Source: Nyssa sinensis
Taxonomy: Eukaryota > Streptophyta > Magnoliopsida > Cornales > Nyssaceae
DNA length: 64,000 nucleotides
Reading direction: 5' to 3'
Assembly (NCBI GenBank): GCA_008638375.1
Contig: CM018041.1
Coordinates: forward strand, 13,624,552 to 13,688,551
In this document: positions 36,343 through 46,104 of the stretch, piece by piece
How the letters are laid out: the number at the start of each line of letters is the position of its first letter
Numbering within the stretch: position 1 is the first letter of the stretch
Translations under genes and position numbers: made by a program
Notes under the pieces: generated by a model
What the model saw: the letters and a program-made list of their open reading frames with translations, nothing else
Told to the model about the DNA's origin: nothing
The model's database searches: none

Positions 36343-36539
36343 TGTTAAGGTAACGTGTGAGTCTAATGTCCCACATTAGGTAATAAGTGTAATAAGGAAG
36401 AATTAATATACATGATTGTGCTTAAGACCTAACAACTTAAGTTTTTGGGTCAAGTTAGGATCCAACATGTGTATTAGGACCTATTCGTGGACTCTCTAGT
36501 CTCCCTACGTGTAGTGTTTATGCTTCCGATGGTGTATCA
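36343..36539 (+). repeat. 5' LTR of the TRIM
   Basis: Starts TGTTAAGGTAACGTGTGAG and ends GTGTATCA, followed by AG and the PBS. It matches 41755 onward at GTGTGAGT..AATGTCCCACAT, GACTTAAGACCTAAC-like text and AGACTCTCTA. Confidence 0.72.
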
Positions 36540-36700
36540 AGTGGTATCAAAGCTAAGGCGTGTAACAAGTGGGACAACACTATGTGCAGAAGGTGCCAAT
36601 ATTTGGTAGGTCTTGAAGAACATCGACTCTTGTTAGCTAAACACTTGGTAATACCGTGATGATGCCTATATGATGTGTTTAGCATTGGTGTGTTAAATGT

Positions 36701-36946
36701 TGATGAATTTTGAATTTTAACAGAGAAAGTTTTATTGCTATCAAATCTGGAAAAATATTCACACAGCATACTATTAATCGTATGACAATATATATACAAT
36801 TTTACAGAGTCTATTCTAAGTAACAATCCTAAAATTACGACTGACTATTACAAAGAAGATTGACTTGAATATTTGAACTGATGCACCCTTGCTATTTATC
36901 TGCTTGCTGATTTTTGGTTGCTTGATTTGAGGAATTTTCTGTTATA
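36701..36946 (-). repeat. 3' LTR of the short-LTR copia
   Basis: Plus-strand TGATGAATTTTGAATTTTAA... to ...TTTTCTGTTATA. It is nearly identical to 41244-41506 apart from two short indels near TGCACCCTTG and TTGCTGA. The minus-strand purine tract GTGGCGGCA precedes it. Confidence 0.85.
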
Positions 36947-38478
36947 TGCCGCCACAAGATGGAACTGCCATTGGCTAGGCCAATCTTGTTTCGGAGAAGT
37001 TCCGTTCGTTGGCGTGACATCGGCTTAGTCAAAAGATCAGCGAGTTGATCTTGTGTGTTGACGTGATGAACCTTAAGAACACCACGTTGAACCATATCAC
37101 GAACAAAATGGAGGTCAATCTGAATGTGTTTCATTTGGGAGTGCTGGACAAGATTAAAACTAAGATGGGTTGCTCCCAAATTGTCACATAGCAACTTTGG
37201 TGAACCTGAAAGAGGAAGACCAAGTTCGTGGAACAGGGATAATAGCCACAAGGTCTCAGAAGCTGCATTAGCGAGAGCTCTATATTCTGCTTCAGTGGAT
37301 GATCGGGCTACAGCTCTTTGTTTCTTTGAACTCCAAGAAATTGGATTTGCTTCAAGAAAGCTTATATAGGCGAAAGTAGATGTTCGATCATCCAGGTTAC
37401 CAGCCCAATCAGCGTCTGAGTATGTGAAGAGATCAAAGCTGGATTTTTTTGTGATGTGAAGACCATGAAAAAGTGTTTGTTTCAGATATCGAAGGAGCCG
37501 TTTTGCCGCTGTTCAATAAGTGACTGTCGGTTTGTGCATACACTGGAAAAGTTTATTAACTGAGAAAGAAATATCCGAACGGGTGAGAGACAGATATTGA
37601 AGGCCTCCGATGACACTGCGAAATTCCGTGCTATCAGTAGTGGAGGTGCCATCAACTAGTTTGAGTGTTGTGGTTGTGGACAATGGAGTAGAGACATCTT
37701 TAGCACCAGCCATGTTGGTTTTTGATAGCAAGTCTCTAATATACTTGTGTTGGGACAAGAAAATACCAGAGGCAGTGGAAATGACTTCCATACCCAAGAA
37801 AAAATGAAGCTGCCCCATATTTTTAATAGAGAACTAAGTGCCAAGTTGTTGAATAATATGATTCACAAAAGGCATATCATTTGCAGTGATCACCAAATCA
37901 TCCACATAGACTAATAAATAGTAGATAAGAGAGTTGTGGCGGTATATAAATAAAGATGAGTCAGCTTTAGAGTTTTGAAAACCAAGAGCAAGGATTGCTA
38001 ATTTAAGAGCCGAATACCAGGCTCTAAGGGCCTACTTGAGGCCATAGAGAGCTTTACGTAACCTGCACACATGATTAGGACGGAATTCATCTTTAAATCC
38101 GGGGGGCCGAACCATGTACACTGTCTCAGGCAACTCACCATGTAAAAAAGCATTGTTAACATCTAATTGCCGCAACGGCCACTTTTGCATCACAGCAACT
38201 GTCAGAACAGTCCTAATGGTAGCCTGTTTTACAACTGGGCTAAATGTTTCTTTGTAATATAACCCTTCACGTTGATTGTACGCTTTAGCAACAAGTCTCT
38301 CTTTAAAGCGATCAACTGACCCATCTGATTTTCTTTTAACATGAAATACCCATTTGCGGCCCACGGGTTTGCAGTTAGTGGGTGGGGAAACAAGATCCCA
38401 TGTACCATGGCGCATAAGCGCAGTGAGCTCATCGGACATAGCTTGTCTCCAGTGAGGGTGACGGAGGGCTTGACTCAC
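36895..38478 (-). pseudogene. Copia reverse transcriptase / RNase H (broken)
   Basis: Motifs on the minus strand: WVFHVKRKSDGSVDRFKERL, LRQLDVNNAFLHGELPETVY, the catalytic YVDD at 37897-37908 (intact), GQLHFFLGMEV, then RNase H text (TYSDADWAGNLDDR, KQRAVARSSTEAEYRALANA, KLLCDNLGATHLS, VNTQDQLADLLTKP). Stops interrupt at YGLK*ALRAW, LGT*FSI and VTY*TAA, each explicable by one transition from Gln or Trp codons. The 3' end of the frame extends into the 3' LTR, as is common. Confidence 0.88.
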
Positions 38479-38535
38479 ACAACTTGGTTCAATGGTTAAG
38501 GGAAGTGGATGCTTAGTGATAGAGTGGAATTATTT

Positions 38536-38562
38536 CGGTCTATGAATATTATTCATAGACCG
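38536..38562. repeat. Perfect 27-base palindrome
   Basis: Arms CGGTCTATGAATA and TATTCATAGACCG flank a single T. It lies in the non-conserved spacer between the copia integrase and reverse transcriptase. Confidence 0.9.
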
Positions 38563-38645
38563 AGTGGTCATGGTATGAGTTCGGGAAAAGGGGTGCATAG
38601 GGGGGTTATGGAGAATATCATCATTGACAGTGGAGTTGTGAGTGG

Positions 38646-40330
38646 TCAGAGTATGTATAGGGGATGAGGAAGGCAAATGATTAGGTGAGTGCTAGGAATT
38701 AGGGTTAGAAGGGGGAAATGCAAATTACCTAAATCAGAAGAAGAAGAGTTGTTACCTGAAGATGAACCGAGAATAGCGTTGCCTCCCGAAGTCACTAGTG
38801 GTGGGCGAGGTAGATACGGCACTGCAATGGGTGGTCCGATGGCTGGGGTCATTGTGAACAGATTAGGGGGCTTGATGGTGGTCTGTGGAAGAGGGGAAGG
38901 GATTTGGCTCTTGTCGAACAGGACATGCCAAGAGATGTAGAGCTGGTGGGTATAAAGATCAAGACATTTATATGCGTTTTGGGTTTGGGAATAGCTTACG
39001 AACAGACAAGGCCGTGATTTGGGTTGAAGTTTGTAGGTATTGTATGGTCTGGTAAGAGGGAAACAAAGGCAGCCAAACTTTTTGAGTTTCAGGTAATTGG
39101 GTTTCTGGTGAAATAAGGCCTCAAACGGTGATTCGTTAGTTAATAGAGGGGTTGGCTGCCGGTTTATTAAATAGGTAGCAGTTGAAAAAGCATAGGGCCA
39201 AAAAGATAAAGACAGAGATGCATCATGCAATAGAGTTAGGCCCGTTTCAACCACATGACGATGACGACGCTCGGAGACACCATTTTGCTGTGGTGTATGA
39301 GGAGCTGTGGTATAATGGCTAATCCCATGAATGGAAAAATAATTTTTAAGACAAACAAATTCACCACCATTATCGGAATAAATGCTTTTGAGTTTGGATT
39401 GAAAGTGGGTTTCAACAAGATTCTTAAATTAAGGAAAAATAGTGCTAACACCATATTTTGTTTCCATGGGAAGAACCAAATATATTTGGTAAAATGATCA
39501 ATTAGAATTAAATAGTATTGTCATCCATCAATGCCAAGAGTGGTAGATGGGCCCTAAACATCAGTATAAATCAAATCAAGTGGGGCATAACTTTGAAAAC
39601 TGGAAACACGAAATGGTTGTTTGTGCGCTTTATTAATAGAACAAGAAGTACAAAGATGAGAATCATTTTTATGTATTATTGGAAGAGAAAAAGTCTTGAC
39701 GAGGTGGTGAATGATTTTAGTTGACGGATGTCCAAGACGTTTGTGCCACCCATCGATTGAAGTTCGTTCATGCACATTTGCAACCATTTTTGAAGAAACT
39801 TTCACCAGTGAGTCCGGGAGGGTGTAAACACCATTTTCACATGCACCTTTGAGTAAAATCGCCCCCGTGATCTGATCCTTGACAAGAAAAAATGATGGAT
39901 GAAATTCGATAAACACATGATTTTGGGAGGTGAAATGATGTACGAAAATGAGATTTTTATGTATGCTAGGAACACAAAGTGTATCAGTTAAATGAAAAGT
40001 GCGAGTGGGTGATTGAAAAACCAAGGAACCAATATGTGAGATAGGCAAACCTAAACCGTCACCTATGACAACTTCATTAGTGCTGTCGTTTTCAGAGTGC
40101 ACAGATAAGTTCGCCAAATCACCAGTGATATTATGGGAAGCTCCGGAGTCAATAAGCCATTTGGTATCTGTGGCTGGTGATGTAGATACATAGTTGGCAG
40201 TAGCATCCGAAAAAGGCAAGCGTGGATAGTGTTTTGCTATATGACCCAGGGCATCACAAAGTTGACATTTTGGTGGGTACTTGCGCGGACCATTGGACTT
40301 AGGGGACCTCTTGTGGTCCTTTGGGCCACC
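38646..40330 (-). pseudogene. Copia nucleocapsid end, protease and integrase (broken)
   Basis: A zinc-knuckle-like CQLCDALGHIAKHY (the last Cys is Tyr, a G-to-A change) is followed by the protease motif WLIDSGASHNIT with intact DSG (40142-40150). The integrase shows WHKRLGHPSTKI, CTSCSINKAHK and PLDLIYTDV, then DHFTKYIWFF. A frame shift near 39240 joins to LTLLHDASLSLSFWPYAFST, SPFEALFHQKPNY and FGCLCFP. The integrase tail before the RT is Pro/Ser/Thr-rich. Stops at IYTDV*GP and IDG*QYY prevent a full product. Confidence 0.85.
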
Positions 40331-40353
40331 ATAGTGGCGATAATGGGCCGAGG

Positions 40354-41236
40354 CTACATTGGGCTATGAGGGGTCGCCACCATATTGGCGAGAATGGGGC
40401 AAGCCTGCATTAGTTTTTGAGAAAGCACTGTTTTGCCAGAACCAGGTGCTTTGAAGAAACCCTTGGTGCCGTGTCCCCCCTTGAGACGAACCGGAGTGGC
40501 AATTGGAGTAGTTGGCCGATGCAACCAACTGTTAAGTGAAGGCATCAAGTCGACGAAGATAGGCATCGTGTCCGACGAGAAGATCGTGGAGTTCTTCAAA
40601 GTGTAAGGGCCGTTTCCTTGCGCAAATGGGTGCGGCGATTTCACGAAAATTGCTTCCCAAGTCATTGAGAATGTAGAGAGTGAGATCATCATCAGAGATG
40701 GGATGATCAATAAGAGAAATTTCATCGGCAAGAGCTTTGACGATGTGCAGGTACTCTTGGACCAATTTATTTCCTTTCTTGATCATTGTCAATTCCTCTT
40801 TAAGTTGCATTGCGCGAGTGTGCGATTTGCTGGCATACATTGTGTGCAATTTTTGACATGCGGCTTGAGATGTCTTGGCAGCAGAGATGAATGGAGTGAT
40901 GGTGAGGGTAGTGGAAGCTAGAATGGCACTTAAGATAAGCTTATCTTAGCGGATCCAATGAGTTTTTGGTAGATTGGGGATGGAGGGATCAGCCGGTGTG
41001 GGATAGGGCTTATCACCGGTGACATAATCAAGAAGATTATATCCAATAAGGAGGGCTTCAAACTGAGCACGCCACTGAGGGAAGGTGGAGGGTGTGAGTT
41101 TTTCATTGATTTGGGCAGCAATATTGAGGGCAATGAGGGGGGTGTTGGTTGGGGATGGTGGTGTAGTAACTAGGTTATGGTTGTTGGCAGATGTAAGGAT
41201 CGAGTTCTCGTGAGAGGATGGCTCTCTGGATACCAT
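40354..41236 (-). pseudogene. gag: Copia gag (broken)
   Basis: The minus-strand start is ATG 41236 (MVSREPSSHENSILTS), immediately inside the 5' LTR. The body has KLTPSTFPQWRAQFEALLIG, YVTGDKPYP, then TRAMQLKEELTMIKKGNKLV and DDDLTLYILNDLGSNFREIA, the usual gag_pre/UBN2-like copia gag pattern. A stop after THWIR and one after RLDAFT break it. The region after 40530 is Gly/Ser-rich and continues to the knuckle. Confidence 0.83.
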
Positions 41237-41243
41237 GATGAAT

Positions 41244-41506
41244 TGATGAATTTTGAATTTTAACAGAGAAAGTTTTATTACTATCAAATCGGGAAAAATA
41301 TTCACACGGCATACTATTGATCGTATGACAATATATATACAATTTTACAGAGTCTATTCTAAGTAACAATCCTAAAATTACGACTGAATGTTACAAAGAA
41401 GATTGACTTGAATATTTGAATTGATATACCCTTGATTCTTGGCTATTTATCTGTTTGCTGATCTTGCTGATTTTTGGTTGCTTGATTTGAGGAATCTTCT
41501 GTTATA
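41244..41506 (-). repeat. 5' LTR of the short-LTR copia
   Basis: Matches 36701-36946. The base next to its inner end reads ATTCATCATGGTATCCAGAGAG on the minus strand, so the PBS-like TGGTATC overlaps the start of gag. It is followed outward by TRIM interior sequence (AACCTTTGGTGACTC). Confidence 0.85.
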
Positions 41507-41754
41507 AACCTTTGGTGACTCATAGAATCTTGGTGGTCAAATACTTGGTGATACCATGGTGTTGTCTACACGATGTATTTGGCGTTTGGTGACATTGTGG
41601 TACTACTAACATGGTGTATTCAGTTCAGGCTTGGTTCATTGGAGAACGTTCGTTTTTAGAAGAGCATAGGACACTTGGTTGAGTCATACTAGCAAGGTTT
41701 GGTCTCAAGGGAGAGTCGTGATCAATGTGATAGCTCACACATTAAAGAAATATT

Positions 41755-41920
41755 TGTTGAGGTAATGTGTGAGTTGAATGTCCCACATCGGATAATGAGT
41801 ATATAAGGAAGTACTAATATATATGATTAGACTTAAGACCTAACAGCTTAAACTTTTGGGTCAACTTGGGATCCAACATGTATATAAGAGTCTATCCGTA
41901 GACTCTCTAATCTTTCTATT
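41755..41920 (+). repeat. 3' LTR of the TRIM (end decayed)
   Basis: Starts TGTTGAGGTAATGTGTGAG and matches the 5' LTR to about GACTCTCTAATCT. Beyond that the two copies diverge, so the last 30 or so bases are lost or replaced and no target-site duplication can be read. Confidence 0.65.
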
Positions 41921-43532
41921 GTTCTTACTTTTGGACATTTGTGCGAAGATTTTGACACTAATTTTTTTCTCTTCATCTCTGATCAGCCAAAATTGTGTGA
42001 AACTAAATGCGAGTGCCAATAGGTGGGTAAAGGATATTGTTTTTGAGTGGAGTGTCCGTCGGCACTCTAATGATGCCGATGGTAACTCTTGTAAAATTTC
42101 TTATGCCTAAGAACCAAATGCAAGGGATTTTTTAATGTCCAATGACATCAAATGACCATAGCAAATGCTAATTGTTATATATCCTTAGGACACTTGTTAA
42201 GCTATAATTAATGGTATGTTTTCTATATTCATGTATATGACAAACTTAACCGAACATGTATTATTTTTTCACCATATTTTTAAATTTAGTAATATCCTTT
42301 GTCCCAAATTTGGTATCAAGTTTTACATTTCAATTGATGTGTTACTAGTTTGTGGTACTACTTTAGATATATTATTAATATTATGCCAATAATTTATTCT
42401 CATATTATTTGTATTGCAAATTTTAGTATAAAAACTTGAGAGATATATAACATTATTTTTTTAGATTTGAATGGTTCCAAGAGTATTTAAATTTTATCTT
42501 GAGTGACTGAGCTGAGATTTTTCATTTGGTTTTCACGATTAAAATAGAAAGTAAAGTATATTTCAAATAGTTAATATTAAGTTCGACTCAATATAATTGG
42601 AGATCTAAAGTATCGATTTTAAATGAGAATTTTTTTTTATCTTTTAATATTAATGTAAACTTTTTTTATTTAATATTAATATCATAAAACACTAATAAAT
42701 ATAAACATTTTCATGCTTTCTTTCTTATATATATATATATATATACATAATATATAAAATTATAATAGTGTTTAAATAAGAGAGATGTCTATTCAATCTC
42801 TAATATTTGAATTCTTACATAAATCGAACATTTGAAAATTTGTATTACTATTTAATTTTTTTCATGTAATCTTTATGAGGCCTACTTTGTGTAGTTAGAT
42901 TTTTATTGATCTTAAACTTATAATTTGAATTATACTATATACAAATAAAATTCATAACTTTCTTTATAAGTAGGGCTTAAAATAATTATTTTGTTGGCTT
43001 AATAGTAAAACTAACCCTGGTTAATATGATAATATTTTAGGTATTTTATGTTTCTAAAGACTATCCGAATTTATATAGCTTACCTTCTTTGACAATTTTG
43101 ATAGCACAATTTAGTTTTTGGAACTCTTTAAATCCAATCTGATACGACTGAGATCCACGTCCATTATTGATTTCCTCAATTCTTTCGGTGTATCATTAGA
43201 TGTGAAGTAAAAAATATTACTTTTGTGCAAAGAAGTAATAAACAAATAGAAGAGGACATGAAATAAAATTAGCAAAAATAAGAATACAAAATTTTTCGTA
43301 TTTGGACATGATGCCTACATCTACATACAGAGTATAATAATAAAGTTCATAAATTAGAAAATTTACGTTACAAATTCTTTTTCAAAAGATTATAATTATT
43401 TAGACATGTATTTTGTGAATGATAGTCATGAAGTGAAGACTGAAGAAGCCTCCTAATTACATTAGTGTATGAAGAAGTGTCCAATTCAAGATATATGTTC
43501 ATGCATTTCATCTACACACTAAACCTTAGAAT
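41921..43532. other. A+T-rich non-genic DNA
   Basis: No gene recognised. The 84-codon plus frame ending near 42110 begins in TRIM sequence and has no family signal. A short TA run lies at about 42727-42745. Confidence 0.55.
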
Positions 43533-44363
43533 TGTGTTGAAGTTTAGATTTGAAGTTTATCATAGTTAAAATGATCTTAAGTATGAGTTAGTTTTAACTA
43601 TAGGTTATGTTTAGTTATGGGAATTACATTTTATAAAATTTTTAAACTTATTTTAATGTTTTTAAGTAAGTTATATGGTAAATTGTGTTCAATCTGTCAA
43701 AAAATTGAAAATCGAATTCTAGTATCTTTCTCGTTCAAATAGAGAGGGGGCCTCGTTTGAACAGAAAATACATTCTGAATCTAATGCGTGTGGGATTTTA
43801 TGTGCCATTTTGGCCGAAATTTTGAATTTTGTTCATTGAACATTCTTCAACTGGGTTTAGGTTATATACATGATTTTTAAAAGTATAAATAGGGTAATAT
43901 ATTACATATAATTGAAACCCTAGTATCTTGAAGCATATAGACTCATAGAGCTTTAGTTTTTATTTATATAGTTAGTTTTGTTACAAAGTTGTGAACCTTG
44001 TAGTTGAGAGTCTATACACCTAGTGTTGAAACAGTACACGTAGGAGCATATATATAGAGAATTAGAGCACGAACTTTCATTACATGAGATTTACACACTA
44101 CTGGAAGTAGTCAATCAATGGATCATGGATGGTGCAGAACTGAATATGTGAAAGGCTAATTAAGTTTGAAGTAGACAATGAGAAGTTTTAGGTAGACTCT
44201 ACTTCAAACAGACTAGTGGTAAACTACTAGGGTGTGATAGGTTAATTGTTTAAGGGCGTTAACTTTGTGGACTTATATTATATTGTTATTGATTAGTGGA
44301 TCTTTTACAACTTGATGTGGGTTTTATTCCACAAAAAAAGTTCTCACATAAATTTTTTGTGTC
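43533..44363 (+). mobile_element. LTR-like remnant
   Basis: The segment has promoter-like structure: GTATAAATAGGG at about 43888, then a leader with GAAACCCTAGTATCTTGAAGC. The tail is GATGTGGGTTTTATTCCACAAA...TTCTCACATAAATTTTTTGTGTC, which looks like the U5 of a plant copia-type LTR. Ends are uncertain: TGTTGAAG at about 43535 is a candidate start and the tail is interrupted by the copia LTR that begins at 44364. Confidence 0.4.
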
Positions 44364-45536
44364 TGTATTGAGAAGATTGTGTCAAACCACCACACCTTGA
44401 ACATGAGTGAGATGCTATATTTATAATTACAAAATATATTTACAAATAAATGATATCTCAAAAAGAATGAAAACTAATCTCTTAGAATCAAGTAAATGGC
44501 TACAATCATGGGTCAATGAGTCTAAGTATGGGAAGCCATAGAGATAGGCGTGTGATTTTCAACACCTCCTCGCAAGTTGAGCGTGGGATTAGAATGGACG
44601 TGAAGCTTGGAGCGAAAAAATTCGAATAGAGGTCGAGGAACACTCTTGGTGAAGATGTCGGCAACCTGAAGATGAAAGGTAGATATCGAGTGTGGATCTT
44701 GCAAGCAAGAACAAGTTTACGCAGAAAATGATAGTCTAATTCAACATACTTGGCGCGCTTATGGGAAATTGGGTTGGAGCTCAAAAAAATCGCACTTTTG
44801 TTGTCACATAAAAGGAGAGGCAGTTTAGGAATGGAAACCCGGAGAACACAGAGGAGATAAGCGAGCCAAAGTAGTTTGGCAACAGTGTGGGCAAGAGCGC
44901 GATACTCAAATTCACAACTTGAATGAGAGATAGTGGGTTGCTTTTTAGCACTCCAAGAAACCAAATTATCACCAAGGAAAATAGAGTAGCCGGAAGTGGA
45001 ATGTCATGTGTCAGGGCAACCAACCCAATTAGCATCAGAGTAGGCAATGAGAGTACCAGAAGCAGCAGAGTAGGGAAAAGTAAGACCAAAATGAAGAGTG
45101 CCCTTGACATAGCAAAGAACACGCTTAACTGCTTGAAAGTGTTCTTCAGTGGGAGCATGCAGAAATTGGCTAACAGAGTTGACAACATGAGAGATATCAG
45201 GGTGCGTGATGGTAAGATATCAAGGTGCGTGATGGTGAGATATTGAAGAGCACCAACAGGAGACCTGTATAAAGTAGGATTAGAGAACAAAGAACCATCA
45301 GCAGACAGATTCCGAGAGACAACCATGGGAGTAGGAACTAGCTTGCTGTAAATTAACTGGGCCCACGTAAGAATATCACGTGCATATTTAAGCTGACTGA
45401 GAAAAAGACCATCAGCAACAAGCGAGGCTTCAAGACTGAGAAAATAGCTGAGAGAACCCAAGTCTTTGGTAGCAAACTCATAATTTAGTTTACGAGTAAA
45501 GCTGTCAAGAAGAGAGGAGTTGTTCCCAGTAAAAAT
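44364..45536 (-). mobile_element. Copia fragment cut by a CACTA transposon
   Basis: A minus-strand 3' end of a copia element: LTR 44364-44564 (TGTATTG...TTTCAACA on the plus strand, with a minus TATA ATTATAAATATAGC), purine tract GAGGAGG, RNase H and the C-terminal half of RT. The upstream half would lie beyond the CACTA insertion at 45537 but is not seen because of the scaffold gap. Confidence 0.75.
44570..45536 (-). pseudogene. Copia RT C-terminus / RNase H (truncated)
   Basis: Minus-strand text: TGNNSSLLDSFTRKLNYEFA, KDLGSLSYFLSLEASL, GLFLSQLKYARDIL, SRNLSADGSLFSNPTLYRSP and GALQYLTITHLDI, then in other frames SWSAKKQPTISHSSCEFEYR, LLCDNKSAIFLSSNP and QVADIFTKSVPRPLFEFF. The frame changes near 45200, where a GTGCGTGATGGTRAGATAT phrase is duplicated (about 45201-45241). 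The first codons lie just downstream of where the catalytic YVDD should be, so the CACTA element cut the enzyme at its active-site motif. Confidence 0.8.
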
Positions 45537-45845
45537 CACTACAAAAAATAACACTTTTAGCGACACACATTATTAGCGACGCACACTGTGCATCGCTAAA
45601 AGTGACCTTTTGCGACGCACAATGGGCGTCGCTAATAATGTGGGCAAAAATTAATAAAAAATGCCGGTTTCCCGCCTGAAAATTGGCGCCTAACTATTAG
45701 CGACGCCCATTTGCCCTTTAGCAACGCACTTGTGCGTCGCAAATAGTGCAGTATATTCCTTTCCGTCGCAAATATTACGGGAGGAGTATTAGCGACGCAC
45801 GGTTGGGTTATTAGCGACGCCTAGTGTGCGTCGCTAATAACCCCG
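45537..45845 (+). repeat. CACTA terminus and subterminal repeat array
   Basis: About a dozen copies of TTAGCGACGCAC or its inverse GTGCGTCGCTAA occupy 45557-45840, in both orientations and sometimes as facing pairs. In related elements such repeats bind the transposon-encoded proteins. The array is G+C- and CpG-rich against A+T-rich surroundings. Confidence 0.88.
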
Positions 45846-45985
45846 TATATATAATTTCTTTCTGATCGTTTCTCTCTTTCAAACTCTCTTTCTCTCTCAA
45901 AGCAGGTGTCGTTTCCATTGTCGAGGGTTAGAAACTGAAAAGGGAAAGGGGAAACACATCGCAGAAGGTTTAATCAGCCCATCAG
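45842..45985 (+). promoter_or_regulatory. Probable CACTA promoter and leader exon
   Basis: GTATATATAATT at about 45845 can serve as a TATA box, followed by a CT-rich leader (CTCTCTTTCAAACTCTC). ATCAG|GTAGGCC at 45985/45986 fits a 5' splice site, which would open a long leader intron before the coding region near 49.5 kb. The intron is inference. Confidence 0.45.
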
Positions 45986-46066
45986 GTAGGCCACGGTGCT
46001 TGATTTCTCTTCTCTTTGTCTCAAACTCACATATATTTGATTCTATTTGGTTTTAAAATCCTCATT

Positions 46067-46104
<38 letters not shown>

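Larger units (their letters stand above)
36701..41506 (-). mobile_element. Ty1/copia element with short LTRs (defective)
   Basis: A 4.8-kb minus-strand element with LTRs of 246 bp (36701-36946, 3') and 263 bp (41244-41506, 5'). Gag, PR, INT, RT and RH follow in copia order. Short LTRs and compact size suggest the Ale/Retrofit group, but that is inference. The minus-strand LTR start reads TATAACAG instead of the expected TG in both copies. No clear target-site duplication is visible (AATGT on the left, AACCT on the right). It lies inside the TRIM. Confidence 0.88.
36343..41920 (+). mobile_element. TRIM-type LTR element split by a copia insertion
   Basis: A 197-bp LTR at 36343-36539 is followed at once by a PBS (TGGTATCAAAGC, 36542-36553). 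A matching LTR starts at 41755. The interior without the copia is only about 0.4 kb, has no coding potential, and contains a repeated ACTTGGTRATACCRTG phrase (36644 and 41541). This small non-coding layout is that of terminal-repeat retrotransposons in miniature, which depend on other elements for movement. The conserved LTR phrase is AATGTCCCACATYGG. Confidence 0.72.

Noticed and set aside
38646..41305. Plus-strand ORFs of 65-83 codons across this block
   Set aside because: They are opposite-strand shadows of the minus-strand copia coding region.
36696..41511. Target-site duplication for the short-LTR copia
   Set aside because: Flanks AATGT and AACCT do not match, so none is claimed.
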